NCBI GenBank assembly: GCA_001896885.1
Contig: MKRJ01000006.1
Location: forward strand, 62,001-126,000
Direction of reading: 5' to 3'
Length of the DNA: 64,000 bases
From: Rhizobiales bacterium 65-79
Lineage (GTDB): Bacteria > Pseudomonadota > Alphaproteobacteria > Rhizobiales > Rhizobiaceae
Part shown: piece by piece, positions 63,776 through 64,000 of the stretch
How positions within the stretch are numbered: position 1 is the first letter of the stretch
How the letters are laid out: every line of letters starts with the position of its first letter
Position numbers and translations under genes: made by a program
The notes under the pieces: generated by a model
What the model was told of the DNA's origin: nothing
Databases searched by the model: none
Seen by the model: only the letters and a program-made list of their open reading frames with translations

Positions 63776-64000
63776 GAGCGCTTGGGCGTCAGCCGCACGC
63801 TGGTGCGCGAGGCGCTGGTGCGACTAAGCCAGGAGGGTCTTGTCGAACTGCGTCCGAACCGGGGAGCCGTGGTGGCGAGGCCGAGCCTGGAGGAAGGTCA
63901 CCACCTTTTCACTACCCGACTGGCGCTGGAGCGGCTGGTGGTGGAAACGCTGTCCGGGCGATTGAGCAAGGGGCAGGAAGACGAACTTGCCAATCATATT
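63776..64000 (+). pseudogene. GntR-family (FCD) regulator, 5' truncated, continues past window
   Basis: 75 codons: ERLGVSRTLVREALVRLSQE, then VELRPNRGAVVARPSLEEGH and the start of the FCD domain (LALERLVVETLSGRLSKGQE). The first 30 or so residues of the winged helix, the start codon and the promoter are missing because the frame begins at the junction with the M24 fragment. It resembles the intact GntR protein at 54304-54987. Whether the 3' part is complete cannot be seen. Confidence 0.8.

Noticed and set aside
1-64000. CRISPR array, tRNA or rRNA genes, phage or intact insertion sequence
   Set aside because: No regularly spaced repeats, no cloverleaf-like segments and no transposase or integrase frames were seen on either strand.

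Overview
The window is high-GC DNA, packed with ABC importers, amidohydrolases and hydantoinases. It also carries many LysR, GntR, LacI and XRE regulators and RraA-like, QuiC-like and Gfo/Idh enzymes. This looks like an accessory catabolic region of an alphaproteobacterium, most likely a rhizobial-type Hyphomicrobiales soil bacterium. That placement is an inference from gene families and base composition. I see no rRNA, tRNA, CRISPR array, phage module or intact insertion sequence.

Layout. (1) 1-7204, minus strand: an XRE/cupin regulator heads a run with a peptide-type ABC importer, a GAF-domain protein and a hydantoinase/oxoprolinase A gene cut by the window edge. (2) 7489-15536, plus strand, divergent from region 1: a sugar ABC importer, a GH31 glycosidase and a Gfo/Idh oxidoreductase. 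The shared gap holds two copies of the palindrome TTTTAG-N5-CTAAAA around a TTGACA element. (3) 15573-22400: an NMT1/THI5-type ABC importer with an adenine-deaminase-like enzyme and a divergent LysR gene, flanked by two decayed GMC oxidoreductase remnants. (4) 22487-27347: an MFS/alcohol dehydrogenase/cupin operon and two LysR genes. (5) 27486-29381: a QuiC-like dehydroshikimate dehydratase. (6) 29433-33815, minus strand: a tight five-gene cassette (PqqD-like, HprK-like kinase, two GT2 glycosyltransferases, nucleotidyltransferase). This is the least understood unit here and the best candidate for an undescribed system. (7) 34084-35796: an enlarged asparaginase-superfamily protein whose catalytic motif is altered. 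(8) 36161-41301: a ribose-type ABC importer with its LacI regulator, plus a remnant of a second lacI gene. (9) 41363-52384: hydantoinase A/B, an FAD amine oxidase and a second ribose-type importer, with a LysR gene, an RraA-like protein and an aminotransferase. (10) 52828-63516: a GntR/flavin reductase/racemase operon, divergent from a peptide importer operon that carries two amidohydrolases. (11) 63542-64000: a rearrangement scar joining a truncated M24 peptidase to a truncated GntR gene.

Regions 1, 3, 9 and 10 each pair an importer with C-N bond hydrolases and a dedicated regulator. Together they suggest scavenging of amides, cyclic ureides or nucleobase-like compounds. Regions 2, 4, 5 and 8 add sugar and aromatic-precursor catabolism. 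Three independent importer operons have a strong G+C hairpin just after the binding-protein gene. Substrates are not readable from the sequence.
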